In this document: positions 11,791 through 26,424 of the stretch, piece by piece
How the letters are laid out: each line of letters starts with the position of its first letter
How positions within the stretch are numbered: the stretch's first letter is position 1
DNA from: Cherax quadricarinatus
Taxonomy: Eukaryota; Arthropoda; Malacostraca; Decapoda; Parastacidae
Assembly: GCF_038502225.1 (NCBI RefSeq)
Contig: NC_091325.1
Location: 31,622,107 to 31,686,106 of the forward strand
Length of the DNA: 64,000 bases
Direction of reading: 5' to 3'
Program-made: the position numbers and the translations under genes
The notes under the pieces: model-generated
What the model was told of the DNA's origin: nothing
Databases searched by the model: none
Seen by the model: the letters and a program-made list of their open reading frames with translations, nothing else

Positions 11791-12287
11791 AGGGTCCTCA
11801 ATTTGGGCAAATATCTTTAAGAAACACAATGTAGAAAGTATTTTCCATAATATACAAATGCAACATTAGTCGGAACTAGAATAGAACGCACTATTCTTAT
11901 AAACAAAATTAAACTTTTAGGACGCGTAGAAGATAAAAACAAGGGCGAGAATAAGGTCATTCATTTTTAAAATGACGGGTGTCTGGAACATGTTCGCAAC
12001 ACCATAATAACATCAATAAAATAAATCAAACGACCAAATGAAAGTGCTGGCTCACAGGTGGTTCTAACTTTATCATATTCCATATTTGTATGTTTCTAAC
12101 AGCATGAAGCTTTTAAATGAAGTGAGGTAGGTAACAGTTCTTTGCTTGTGAATCAATGTAGAAACTCGTAAACTAACTTTGTAAAGACATCGTGTAAATG
12201 AGAGAGAGAGAAAAGAGGCAGTAGGCAGAATCATTCTTTTCAACCTTATCAGAAATGGATCTCTGAAGTGATGTTAACTTTCAGATA

Positions 12288-12288
<1 letters not shown>
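11791..12288. other. Unassigned AT-rich sequence
   Basis: No supported open frame. A short GA run lies at about 12200-12210. No repeat terminus is recognised. Confidence 0.55.

Positions 12289-12357
<69 letters not shown>
12289..12357. repeat. (GT)n microsatellite
   Basis: About 69 bp of TG repeats at the 3' boundary of the G LINE on the minus strand, possibly grown from its terminus. Confidence 0.97.
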
Positions 12358-12358
<1 letters not shown>

Positions 12359-12360
<2 letters not shown>

Positions 12361-14780
12361 CACCTCACCTTATTGTACTCACATAATTGTAGTTGCAGGG
12401 GTCGAGACTCAGCTCCTGGCCCCGCCTCTTCACTGAACGATACTAGGTCCTCTCCCTGCTCCATGAGATTTATCATACCTCGTCTTAAAGCTATGTATGG
12501 TTCCTGCCTCCACTACATCACTTGTTAGACTGTTCCACTTCCTGACCACTCTATAACTGAAGTACTGCTTCCTAACATCCCTTTGACTGATCTGAGTCTT
12601 CAACTTCCAAGAGTGACCCCTTGTTTCTGTGTCCCATCTCTGAAACATCCTGTCTCTGTCCATCTTATCGATTCCTCGCAGTATTTTTGTATGTTCGTTA
12701 TCATGTCTCTCCTAACCCTCCGATTTCTCTTAACGATTCTTCGTAAGACATTCCCTTTTGCTCTGGAACTAACCTTGTTGTAAACCTTTGCACTTTCTCT
12801 AATTTCTTGACATGGTTTACAAGGTGTGGGTTCCAAACTGGTGCTGCATATTCCAGTATGGGCTTAACGTACACGGTGTACAGTGTCTTGAACGGGTCCT
12901 TACTAAGGTATCCGATAGCTTTTCTCAGGTTCGCCAGGTGCCAACATGCTGTTGCAGTTACCTGTTTGATATGTGCTTCCGATGACGTGCTCGGTGTTAT
13001 ACTCATCCCAAGATCTTTCTCCTTTAGTAAAGTTTACAGACCATTCCACGGACAGGGATAGAACCCGCGATCAGAGAGTCTCAAAACTCCAGACCGTCGC
13101 GGGTTCTATCCCTTCCGTGGTATGGTTTGTCTGCAATCGTGTCATTACAATTTCGTGAGTGAAATTTACAGTCTTTGGCCACCTAGCCTATACTCTGTCT
13201 GAGGTCTTCTTGGCCAACCCCGATCTTCATGACTTTGCATCTGGCGAGGTTCAGTTAGAGAAGCCAGTTGCTGGACCACGAGGCCAGCCTCTCCAGGTCT
13301 CTTTGAAGTCTTGTCTGATCCTCATCTGATTTAATTCTCCTCATTAACATTACAACATCTGTGAACAGGGACACTTCCGAGTCTATCCCTTCCATCACGT
13401 CATTCATATAAACTAAAAATAGCATTGGTCCTAGGACTGACCCCTGTAGGACCCCGCTCGTCACAGGCGCTCACTGTGATACATCATCACGTACTATTAC
13501 TCGTTGTTGCCTCACTGCCAGGTATTCTCTGATCCATTGCAGTGCCCTTCCTGTTATTAGCGCATGATCCTCTAGCTTCTGCACTAATCTCTTGAGATGA
13601 ACTGTGTCGAAGGCCTTCTTGCAGACCAAGAACATGCAATCAACCCACCCCTCTCTCTCGTGTTTTACTTCTGCTACTTTGTCATAAAACTTCAGAAGGA
13701 TTGTGACTCAGGATTTGCCGTCTAAGAATCCGTGCTGGTTGTTGTTTATAATCTTGTTCTGTTCCAGGTGCTCCACCACTCTCCTCTTGATAATCTTCTC
13801 AATGACTTTGCATAATATACACGTCAGTGACACTGGTCTATATTTCATTATCTCGTTACTGTCTCCTTTCTTAAAAATGGGGACTACATTTGCCGTCTTC
13901 CATACCCCAGGTAGTTGCCCAGTTTCAAGGGATGTGTTGAAAATTGTGGTTACTGTAACACACAGCATCTCTGCTCCCTCTCTAAGGACTCACGGAGAGA
14001 TGTTGTCCGGTCTCACCGCGTTTGAGGTATCAAGGCTACTTTGTAGCTTCTTCACCTCCTCCTCAGTTGTGTGTATTTCATCCAACACATTTTGGAATAA
14101 CCTTTGTTGGTGTCACCCTCTGTTCTGTCTTCCCAGAATCCTTCCTGTAAATACTTCATTAAATCTCATGTCGAGCTCCTCACATACCTCTTGACCATAT
14201 GTTGTCAGCTCCCCACCTTCTTTCCTCAGCCTGACTACCTGACTCTGACTGTTGTCTTCTTTTTAGTGTGGCTGTAAAGCAGTTCCGGGTCAGAATCGAC
14301 TTTCGATTCTATGCTGTTTTCGTACTGTCGATGGGTTTCTCTCCTTATCGGTGCATACTTGTTTCTGGCTCTTCGACTAATCTCATTATTTTCCTGGGTC
14401 CTTTGCCTTCTGTACTTTTTTTATTCTTTAGTGTACTTAGTTTTTGCCTCCTTACACCTTTGGGTAAACCAAGGGCTCGTCCTGGTCTTCCCAATATATC
14501 TGTTTCCCTTGGGAACAAAATTTTTCTCTGCCTCCTTGCATTTTGTTGTTACGAAGTTCATCATATCATTTACCAACTTTTCTGCCAATTCTCTGTCCCA
14601 CTGAACCTCCTACAGGAAGTTCCTCATACTTGTGTAGTCCCACTTTTATAGTTTGGCTTTTCCCATTCAACTCCCGTCACCCTCTCCACTTGTAACTCCA
14701 TTATGTATTCAAAGCTTAGAACCACGTGATCACTAGCTCCAATGAGCTTCTCATACATTTTCTTCCTACACTTCACCCAT
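12359..14780 (-). pseudogene. CR1/Jockey-type LINE (family G), decayed, with nested SINE
   Basis: Minus-strand frames line up as one LINE RT. At 13708-13968 are the fingers, with WKTANVVPIFKKGDS, YRPVSLTCIL and NNNQHGF. At 13255-13464 are SGVLQGSVLGPMLFLVYMND and the catalytic site, decayed to FTDV. At 12701-13006 is the thumb, with VKPILEYAAPVWNP. At 12430-12663 is the C-terminal WNSLTSDVVEAG tail before the 3' UTR. Many frameshifts separate these blocks. A tRNA-like insert occupies 13040-13158. Similarity to family B is limited to general motifs, so it is a separate family. A short copy of its 3' end may lie near 16215-16280. Confidence 0.85.
13040..13158. mobile_element. Fold-back tRNA-like SINE inside the G LINE
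   Basis: The insert contains inverse arms: CCACGGACAGGGATAGAACC, and its complement ending in CTTCCGTGG. The right arm carries the B-box-like GCGGGTTCTATCCC. It is bracketed by GTAAAGTTTACAG (13027-13039) and GTGAAATTTACAG (13159-13171), a probable 13-bp target duplication with two mismatches. The G coding sequence resumes on each side. Confidence 0.6.
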
Positions 14781-15319
14781 TAAGTATATGTCAGTGACAT
14801 AACCCTTTAAAAAAATCAATTAGAACTTATAGAAAAAGTAAGCTAATTATTTTTCCACGCTGATCGTACCAAAGTTCGTAGTTTTACAGTAGATCTCTCT
14901 CTTCCTTAACTGTGTTATATACTGCTCATTGTATTATTATTTACCAATGTTTATGATAAGTATTCTGAGGCACCTGTTCTGGCACTGTATCATTTATAGT
15001 TCTTAGAACAGGTTATGCCGGCTTTCCCCATTTCTTACCAGTTTTTTTCCCTTTCATCTCTGTTCTATGTTTTACACTCTATCCTTATTATTATATTTTT
15101 TTTCAAATTCAAGCAACCATAATGTGAATTTGCGAATTAAGATCTATGTCCCATCACGAGAGGTACCATGGTTGTGATGTAGCATATTCGAAAAATTAGC
15201 TATAGCAGGCAAAAAATCACTATTTTCAAGCAGAGACCAAGGAAGGCGCTATATGTATGCTCAAGATATATGAGAGCCACATAGATGTTATAAAGTGATA
15301 GACGAATTTCCTAGAGCAA
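14781..15319. other. Unassigned sequence
   Basis: No supported coding frame or recognised repeat. AT-rich, between the upstream edge of the G LINE and the 57-bp minisatellite. Confidence 0.55.
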
Positions 15320-15681
15320 GTTTAAGGAGAAGCCTGGATAAAACGTAGTTTAAAGAGGGGAACAGAAACCGACAATGTTTAAGGGGAAGCCTGGATAAAA
15401 CGTAGTTTAAAGAGGGGAACAGAAACCGACAATGTTTAATAAGGTGAAGCCTGGATAAAACGTAGTTTAAAGAGGGGAACAGAAACCGACAATGTTTAAG
15501 GGGAAGCCTGGATAAAACGTAGTTTAAAGAGGGGAACAGAAACCGACAATGTTTAAGGGGAAGCCTTGATAAAACGTAGTTTAAAGAGGGGAACAGAAAC
15601 CGGCATTGTTTAAGGAGAAGCCTGGATAAAAAGTAGTTTAAAGAGGGGAACAGAAACCGACAATGTTTAAGGGGAAGCCTG
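15320..15681. repeat. 57-bp minisatellite, six full units and one partial
   Basis: Units start with GTTTAAGG at 15320, 15377, 15434, 15494, 15551, 15608 and 15665. Five intervals are 57 bp; the unit at 15434 is 60 bp because it carries TTTAATAAGG. Because 57 is a multiple of three, the minus strand (15288-15728) stays open with a 19-residue repeat around LPLKHCRFLFPSLNY. This is most likely a by-product of the repeat length and not a gene. Confidence 0.93.
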
Positions 15682-16127
15682 TGTGAAGGCTTACTCAGCC
15701 CTGTAACAACTTCAGACAGTATTACCAAGGCTGGCTCCTCCTCAGGAAAATTAATGAATACAAAAAGAAATAATTCACAAAGATAAACACTTTATTATTT
15801 AGTAATGCAAAGATAAAACATTGATATATGAAGGTGTATCCTATTTGACAGAAAAATGAAAAATGAAATGGAAAAATGACATTTGAATTCAACGCTAATA
15901 TGTACAGTTATACTGGGGTGTCTGGTTGAGGTTGACACCGTCTTGTAGAAATTGTAGCCGTTGCTGATGATGGCGGAGGGGGGGGGGGGGTCACAGGCGT
16001 TGGTGACAACCCAACGACTAGTTCTTCACAGAGTCTATAGCCTTGAATAGTCAGTATATATAACTCAATTTCCATATTTTCTCGATTTTTCGGTGAGCGC
16101 GCGCGGAAATTTGCCCTACAGGCCCCT
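15682..16127. other. Unidentified ~445-bp insertion splitting the 57-bp array
   Basis: The seventh unit breaks off after AAGCCTG at 15681. A recognisable unit reappears at 16128, so the interval looks like an insertion into the array. It contains a run of about 13 G near 15985-15998. It has no coding frame and no termini I can assign. Confidence 0.5.
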
Positions 16128-16180
16128 TAAGGAGAATCCTGGATAAAAACGTAGTTTAAAGAAAGGAACAGAAACCGAAA
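16128..16180. repeat. Isolated, diverged unit of the 57-bp minisatellite
   Basis: CTTAAGGAGAATCCTGG followed by AAAACGTAGTTTAAAG and GGAACAGAAACCG matches the array unit with a few substitutions and small indels. Confidence 0.8.
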
Positions 16181-16214
16181 CTAGAGCTAGGCGAGTGCAC
16201 ACGCACACAAAGTT

Positions 16215-16285
16215 GTACTTACTGAGGTGTTGTTACTTAGGTCGAATCTTAGCTCCTGGCCCTGCCCCTCAGTTTCATACGAACG
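16215..16285 (-). mobile_element. Short fragment resembling the G LINE 3' end
   Basis: GTACTTACTGAGGTG, then TCTTAGCTCCTGGCCCTGCC, resembles the G terminus at 12365-12430 (GTACTCACATAATTG, then ACTCAGCTCCTGGCCCCGCC). It is short and diverged. Confidence 0.45.
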
Positions 16286-17166
16286 AGAATTTAGTGCCCA
16301 GTCATACCTTGGCTGAGTATACCAGTTCAAGGAATCCAAAACAATAAGAGCTTTAATATTTCCCTTCATCCTGATATCACAAGTTAATTAATACATTCTT
16401 ACAAAAATACCTTTAAAAGTTACGACAAAATGAGTCGTTAATAATTAGTCAATAAGCATAGACTGCTTTCTCGATATTAAATTCATAACTTACCTTTCTA
16501 AGAACGACAAAAAATGTCACCTAAAAAACGACATCATATTCGTAACTAACGAACTCATTGTTAACGAAGTCTGACCAGGTTTCTGTCTGCTTTTACCACT
16601 TAACAAGTAATGATTAGGTGTCCATGATGAACCAAAGCATTATCTTGTACAATTTGCAAGTGGTGATGTTTTTTGTGAATTATTTCAGGTATGGTACTGT
16701 GAATTTTATTCTACAAACGATTATAAAGAACTTGTACACAGGCCATTTAATTAAATAATATATTGTACCCAAAAGTATTACCATATACAATATTTTGCAA
16801 TGTGTGTGATATACATTTACGCTAGGCAGAACTGCTACTGTTTTGTTCCAGCAAATACATCATTTAAATTGTTTTGGTCCAACAAATCATTATATGCAAT
16901 ATTTTGTTCCAACCAAACCGTATTTTGGTTATTTTGAACCAAAATACCACCAAGATCAATGTTTGATACCGTACCATCAATGACATACAATAGACCATCA
17001 GTTATCTTAGAGACTTGGGGCTCCGCTTTCCAAAAATTATGGGATGATGTATGTTTTTCGTGGATCCTTTGCATACTTTTTTTAGTATTTTGATCTTATC
17101 TCTTTAAGCATTGTTTAAATGGCATTAAATTCTCTCTTAATGTTAAGAAATTTTTAGAAAAGGAGA
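16286..17166. other. Unassigned AT-rich sequence
   Basis: A minus-strand frame of 79 codons (16835-17074) contains degenerate short repeats of a WxQN type, caused by repeated TTTTGTTCCAA-like DNA. I do not recognise it and do not call it a gene. Nothing else is supported. Confidence 0.5.
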
Positions 17167-17433
17167 TATGTGGGTGTGGACGTTTTGGACACATATGTGG
17201 GTGTGGACGTTTTGGACACATATGTGGGTGTGGACGTTTTGGACACATATGTGGGTGTGGACGTTTTGGACACATATGTGGGTGTGGACGTTTTGAACAC
17301 ATATGTGGGTGTGGACTTTTTGGACATATGTGGGTGTGGACGTTTTGGACACATATGTGGGTGTGGACGTTTTGGACACATATGTGGGTGTGGACGTTTT
17401 GGACACATATGTGGGTGTGGACGTTTTGGACAC
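17167..17433. repeat. 27-bp minisatellite, ten units
   Basis: The unit is TATGTGGGTGTGGACG followed by TTTTGGACACA. Ten copies occur, nine of 27 bp and one of 24 bp near 17312-17335 that lost an ACA. The array is very homogeneous. The unit length is a multiple of three and most frames lack stops, so long repetitive open frames appear on both strands (for example CPKRPHPHM on the minus strand). These are shadows of the repeat. Confidence 0.95.
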
Positions 17434-17754
17434 ATGGAAAACAAAACTCCTCATTTCTTAAACGATTCCCGCACAAAACTATGAACTTAACACTTAATAA
17501 CAGAAAAATAAACAATAATACGAACAATTTAGAAAAAAATGTCTCTGGGAATACTTCCAAGAAGAAGAAATAATCTGTATTTCTTAAAGAATTGTTCAGA
17601 ATTGTAATGATACAATATATATAATTGCAATATGGTTAGATATAATGTTATTTCTTCGTCCACAAAAGTTCCAGTTGGTGATTAATTATGCTTATTTTTC
17701 GAAGAATTTGTTAATTATCATTTACCATTTAGCTTATTAAACCTTGCAATCTTT
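17434..17754. other. Unassigned AT-rich sequence
   Basis: No supported gene or repeat between the minisatellite and the Penelope-like fragment. Confidence 0.5.
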
Positions 17755-18400
17755 GTGTTTAATGGTGAGTTTTACTGTCAGAAGTTTGGTGTGGCAATGG
17801 AAAATCCTCCGTCACCTGTCCTTAGTAATTTGTATATGGAATATTTTGAAAAAAGATTGCTTAACAAAATCTTTCCGAAAAGAGGCAAGTGGCACAGATA
17901 TAGTGATGATGTGTTTTTAATTATTAAGAGGAACCATGATTGTATATTCAAAATATTCAGAAAACCATAGAGTTAAACTTTCTGTATTCTCATCAATGTT
18001 TTTGACAGTTCTGCATACTTGCAGCCCAGAGTTCATAGATGAAGAAATCTTGAAGATTTATGAAATAGCTAATGATCTAAATTCCCCAACATATTCAACG
18101 AAAAAAAAAATTGGTTCTTCCTTACCATGAAAAATTTTTAGTATACTTTTTCGACTTAAGAGTTTTAAACTGAAAGTTATATTTAAAAATCCTGATACAA
18201 TTAGAGACTAATAATATGAGACTAATATTAAGAGCGGCTGGGTTACCGCGTTTGTGTACTTTTAATATTCCATACATATAGGTTGATTCTAAAAGATTCT
18301 TTGTAAAAAATGTGATAAGCTTTACTACGGTCAAACTGGGTAAAGCCTTGAACTCAGATTTCATCAACATAAACATAGCTTCAGAACAAACTCCCGAGTA
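17755..18400 (+). pseudogene. Penelope-like element fragment (RT and GIY-YIG remnants)
   Basis: The frame at 17755-17970 reads FNGEFYCQKFGVAMENPP, SPVLSNLYMEYFEKRLL and RYSDDVFLI. This is the Penelope RT palm, where AMGNPLSP and YVDDVF are usual. Here both motifs carry substitutions (AMENPPSP, YSDD). A shifted frame at 17936-18130 gives NHRVKLSVFSSMFLTVLHTC and PEFIDEEI, the block after the palm. Part of the sequence between is deleted. Near 18310-18340 a further frame reads CDKLYYGQTG, the start of the GIY-YIG endonuclease, then a stop. The order RT then GIY-YIG is diagnostic for Penelope-like elements. It is clearly inactive. Confidence 0.8.
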
Positions 18401-18423
18401 CCGTCATAGTAGCTAAGACGTTG

Positions 18424-18851
18424 TGTCGGTATTGTATACCGTTTGATAATCTCTCTGTCAGACACTGCAACACAATGGAATCTTGGTACAGAAGAGAAAA
18501 CACCTTGGACAACTTTTTCAAGTGAGAATTGTTTAATCTGAGAGAGACGTGACCTCTCAGTGGCTACATTCTCACTACTACTACTCTGCACTTCTCCTTC
18601 CGACAGTATTTAAGTCACAACACTGTCGCTTCATCTTCAGTGAGTTCCAGACTTTGGAACAGAACTTCTCTAGGCTGAGGGACTGACAACCTCAAATCTA
18701 CGACTTCAAGGGTGATGGACTGATTACATCGTCTTCACATCTCTACTGCTCCTGCCTACTTTCTGTACTCGACTGAAGAAGCCTACTGTGTAGGGGAAAC
18801 GTTTCGGAATAAAGTTGCCTAAATGTTGCCTAAGTGTCTTACCTACCAACC
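18424..18851 (+). mobile_element. 428-bp unit with a hammerhead-like motif, downstream of the PLE
   Basis: The unit is bounded by a 28-bp direct repeat starting TGTCGGTATTGTATACC at 18424 and again at 18852, with one mismatch. The repeat contains the palindromic GGTATTGTATACC. Just inside is a start-like ATGGAATCTTGG. Near the right end is a hammerhead-like core. A related sequence lies at 59750-59935. Penelope-like elements carry terminal pseudo-LTRs with hammerhead ribozymes, and small retrozymes share them; the position next to PLE remnants fits either. Confidence 0.55.
18766..18812 (+). ncRNA. Hammerhead-ribozyme-like motif, copy 1
   Basis: CTGAAGA (18773-18779) fits the conserved CUGANGA core. 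It is followed by a hairpin CCTAC-TGT-GTAGG, then GAAA (18796-18799) and CGTTTC. The bases before the core (TCGA) can pair with those after GTT (TCGG), forming helix I. An extra A between the core and helix II, and a helix III of about 2 bp with no loop, depart from the textbook fold. Activity in monomer form is therefore doubtful. Confidence 0.45.
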
Positions 18852-18879
18852 TGTCGGTATTGTATACCATTTGATAATC

Positions 18880-19022
18880 ACTGACTAGCTTGTGCTACTA
18901 GGTCGGATGCACTGCTCTAACCTCACTAGATCAAGGCATTGGCTTAAGCCGGTGGGAGAAGTGAACCTGCCTCGCATAGGCCAGTAGGCCTATTGCAGTG
19001 TTCCTTCTTATGTTCTTATGTT
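18880..19022 (+). mobile_element. SINE-like fragment ending in TTCTTATG repeats
   Basis: The 3' end reads TGCCTCGCATAGGCCAGTAGG, CCTATTGCAGTGTTCC and then two TTCTTATGT repeats. A GC-rich body ending in short tandem repeats is typical of SINEs that borrow a CR1-like tail. No clear A-box or B-box is intact here. Confidence 0.5.
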
Positions 19023-19104
19023 ATATTAGGTTCATAATTAATCAAATTTGGAAGAATTTATGATATGTTTGATATAATAAATCTTGGGAAAAATATAAAC
19101 TATG

Positions 19105-19934
<830 letters not shown>

Positions 19935-20021
<87 letters not shown>
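19935..20021. repeat. (TA)n microsatellite
   Basis: A TA array of about 87 bp joining MITE C copy 2 to the 5' end of an A2 LINE. Confidence 0.97.
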
Positions 20022-20025
<4 letters not shown>

Positions 20026-23000
20026 AGGAAGAGTTGATTGTGGATGTTATGAATGAGAAGAAGCTGGATGTCCTGGCTTTAAGTGAAACAAAGCTGAAGG
20101 GGGTGGGAGAGTTTCAATGGAGAGGAATAAATGGGATTAGGTCAGGGGTTTCAAATAGAGCTAGAGCTAAAGAAGGAGTAGCAATAATGTTGAAGTATAA
20201 GCTATGGCAGGAAAAGAGGGATTATGAATGTATTAATTCAAGGATGATGTGGAGAAAAATAAAGATTGGATGTGAAAAGTGGGTTATAGTAAGCGTGTAT
20301 GCACCTGGAGAAGAGAGAAGTGTAGAGGAGAGAGAGAGAGATTTTGGGAAATGTTGAGTGAATGCGTGGGGAGTTTTGAATCAAGTGTGAGAGTAATGGT
20401 GGTTGGGGATTTCAATGCTAAAGTGGGTAAAAATGTTATGGAGGGAGTAGTAGGTAAATTAGGGGTGCCAGTGGTAAATGTAAATGGGGAGCCTTTAATT
20501 GAGCTATGTGTAGAAAGAGATTTGGTAATAAGTAATACATATTTTATGAAAAAGAGGTTAAATAAATATACAAGGTATGATGTAGCACGTAATGAAAGTA
20601 GTTTATGGGTAGGAAAGGTTGATGGGTAGGCTCCAGGATGTACATGTTTATAGAGGGGCAACTGATATATCGGATCATTATTTAGTTGTAGCTACAGTTA
20701 GAGTAAGAGGTAGATGGGAAAAGAGGAAGGTGGCAACAACAAGTAAGAGGGAGGTGAAAGTGTATAAACTAAGGGAGGAGGAAGTTCGGGCGAGATATAA
20801 GCGACTATTGGCAGAAAGGTGGGCTAGTGCAAAGATGAGTAGTGGGGGGGGGGGGTTGAAGAGGGTTGGAATAGTTTTAAAAATGCAGTATTAGAATATG
20901 TGGCAGAAGTTTGTGGTTATAGGAGGGTGGGGGTAGGAGGAAAGAGGAGTGATTGGTGGAATGATGAAGTAAAGGGTGTGATAAAAGAGAAAAAGGTAGC
21001 TTATGAGAGGTTTTTACAAAGCAGAAGTATTATAAGAAGAGCAGAGTATATGGAGAGTAAAAGAAAGGTGAAGAGAGTGGTGAGAGAGTGCAAAAGGAGA
21101 GCAGATGATAAAGTGGGAGAGGCACTGTCAAGAAATTTTAATGAAAATAAGAAAAAAAATTTGGAGCGAGTTAAACAAGTTAAGAAAGCCTAGGGAAAGT
21201 ATGGATTTGTCCGTTAAAAACAGAGTAGGGGAGTTAGTAGATGGGGAGATGGAGGTATTAGGTAGATGGCGAGAATATTTTGAGGAACTTATAAATGTTG
21301 AAGAAAAAAGGGAGGCGGTAATTTCATGCACTGGCAAGGGAGGTATACCATCTTTTAGGAGTGAAGAAGAGCAGAACGTAAGTGTGGGGGAGGTGCGTGA
21401 GGCATTACGTAGAATGAAAGGGGGTAAAGCAGCTGGAACTGATGGGATCATGACAGAAATGTTAAAAGCAGGGGGGGATATAGTGTTGGAGTGGTTGGTA
21501 CTTCTGTTTAATAAATGTATGAAAGAGGGGAAGGTACCTAGGGATTGGCGGAGAGCATGTATAGTCCCTTTATATTAAGGGAAAGGGGACAAAAGAGATT
21601 GTAAAAATTATAGAGGAACAAGTTTACTGAGTATACCAGGAAAAGTATACGGTAGGGTTATAATTGAAAGAATTAGAGGCAAGACAGAATGTAGGATTGC
21701 GGATGAGCAAGGAGATTTCAGAGTGGGTAGGGGATGTGTAGATCAAGTGTTTACATTGAAGCATATATGTGAACAGTATTTAGATAAAGGTAGGGAAGTT
21801 TTCATTGCATTTATGGATTTAGAAAAGGCATATGATAGAGTGGATAGAGGAGCAATGTGGCAGATGTTGCAAGTATATGGAATAGGTGGTAAGTTATTAA
21901 ATGCTATAAACAGTTTTTATGAGGATAGTGAGGCTCAGGTTAGGGTGTGTAGAAGAGAGGGAGACTACTTCCCGGTAAAAGTAGGTCTTAGACAGGGATG
22001 TGTAATGTCACCATGGTTGTTTAATATATTTATAGATGGGGTTGTAAAAGAAGTAAATGCTAGGGTGCTCGGGAGAGGGGTGGGATTAAATTATGGGGAA
22101 TCAAATTCAAAATGGGAATTGACACAGTTACTTTTTGGTGATGCTAGTGTGCTTATTGGAGATTCTAAAGAAAAATTGCAAAGGTTAGTGGACAAGTTTG
22201 GGAATGTGAGTAAAGGTAGAAAGTTGAAAGTGAACATAGAAAAGAGTAAGGTGATGAGAGTATCAAATGATTTAGATAAAGAAAAATTGGATATCAAATT
22301 GGGGAGGAGGAGTATGGAAGAAGTGAATGTTTTCAGATACTTGGGAGTTGACGTGTCGGCGGATGGATTTATGAAGGATGAGGTTAATCATAGAACTGAT
22401 GTGGGAAAAAAGGTGAGTTGTGCGTTGAGGTATATGTGGAGTCAAAAAACGTTATCTGTGGAGGCAAAGCAGGGATTGTATGAGAGTATAGTAGTACCAA
22501 CACTCTTATATGGATGTGAAGCTTGGGTGGTAAATGCAGCAGCGAGGAAACGGTTGGAGGCAGTGGAGATGTCCTGTCTAAGGGCAATGAATGGTGTAAA
22601 TATTATGCAGAAAATTCGGAGTGTGGAAATTAGCAAAACGTGTGGAGTTAATAAAAGTATTAGACAGAGGGAAGAAGAGGGGTTGTTGAGGTGGTTTGGT
22701 CATTTAGAGAGAATGGAACAAAGAAGAATGACATGGAAAGCATATAAATCTATAGGGGAAGGAAGGCGGGGTAGGGGTCGTCGTCGAAAGGGTTGGAGAG
22801 AGGGGGTAAAGGAGGTTTTGTGGGCGAGGGGCTTGGACTTCCAGCAAGCGTGCGTGAGAGTGTTAGATAGGAGTGAATGGAGACGAATTGTACTTTGGGA
22901 CCTGACGATCTGTTGGAGTGTGAGCAGGGTAATATTTAGTGAAGGGATTCAGGGAAACCGGTTATTTTCATATAGCCGGACTTGAGTCCTGGAAATGGGA

Positions 23001-23226
23001 AGTACAATGCCTGCACTTTAAAGGAGGGGTTTGGGATATTGGCAGTTTGGAGGGATATGTTGTGAATCTTTATACTTCTAAACTGTTGTATTCTGAGCAC
23101 CTCTGCAAAAACAGTGATAATGTGTGAGTGAGGTGAAAGTGTTGAATGATGATGAATGTATTTTCTTTTTGGGGATTTTCTTTCTTTTTTTGGGTCACCC
23201 TGCCTCGGTGGGAGACGGCCGACTTG

Positions 23227-23230
<4 letters not shown>
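20022..23230 (+). pseudogene. RTE-like LINE (A2), nearly full length, multiply frameshifted
   Basis: It encodes, in broken frames, the whole A2 protein except the extreme N-terminus. Endonuclease: LDVLALSETKLKG (about 20065), VSVYAPGEER (20290), GDFNAKVGK (20405), SDHYLVVATV (20670). Linker: KAAGTDGIMTEML. RT: VPRDWRRACIVPLY, FIAFMDLEKAYDRVDRG (21805), GLRQGCVMSPWLFN (21985), then LFGDASVL in place of FADDTVL (22130). Thumb and basic tail follow to about 22920, then a 3' UTR ending in the hairpin GGTCACCCTGCCTCGGTGGG near 23195. Breaks fall in an AG run (20325-20342), near 20620, at a G-run (20845) and at an A-run (21150). A stop at 21577 replaces a lysine codon. The damaged catalytic motif makes it inactive. 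Confidence 0.92.
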
Positions 23231-23315
<85 letters not shown>

Positions 23316-23322
23316 CATATAT
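23231..23322. repeat. (TA)n with TATACA interruptions
   Basis: Starts directly at the 3' terminus of the A2 LINE (GACTTGTTGAATATATA) and ends at a D repeat. Confidence 0.95.
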
Positions 23323-26208
<2,886 letters not shown>

Positions 26209-26424
26209 GTTTGTTTAACATTAAATTATTGTAAACAAATCTATAATATAATAAGGTTATAATAAGGTTAGGTAAGTTTTCTAAGATTCTTTTGGTGCAA
26301 AATTATAAATTTTTACATTAACAATAATGAAAAAATATATCTTTAAAGGTATAAGAGAAAATTTCAGAAAGGAATTAATTTTAAATGAGTTCTTGCTAAT
26401 TGACCAGTTTTACATATTCGGCAC

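Noticed and set aside
15288..15728. A 146-codon minus-strand ORF with 19-residue repeats
   Set aside because: It is a by-product of the 57-bp tandem repeat; it ends where the repeat ends.
16835..17074. A 79-codon minus-strand protein
   Set aside because: Composition reflects degenerate TTTTGTTCCAA repeats; no family is recognised and no initiation context is convincing.
17167..17433. CRISPR array
   Set aside because: Units are contiguous with no variable spacers, and the genome is eukaryotic.
17096..17560. Repetitive frames across the 27-bp minisatellite as a secreted repeat protein gene
   Set aside because: Several frames on both strands are equally open because the unit is divisible by three; there is no flanking coding sequence or splice context.
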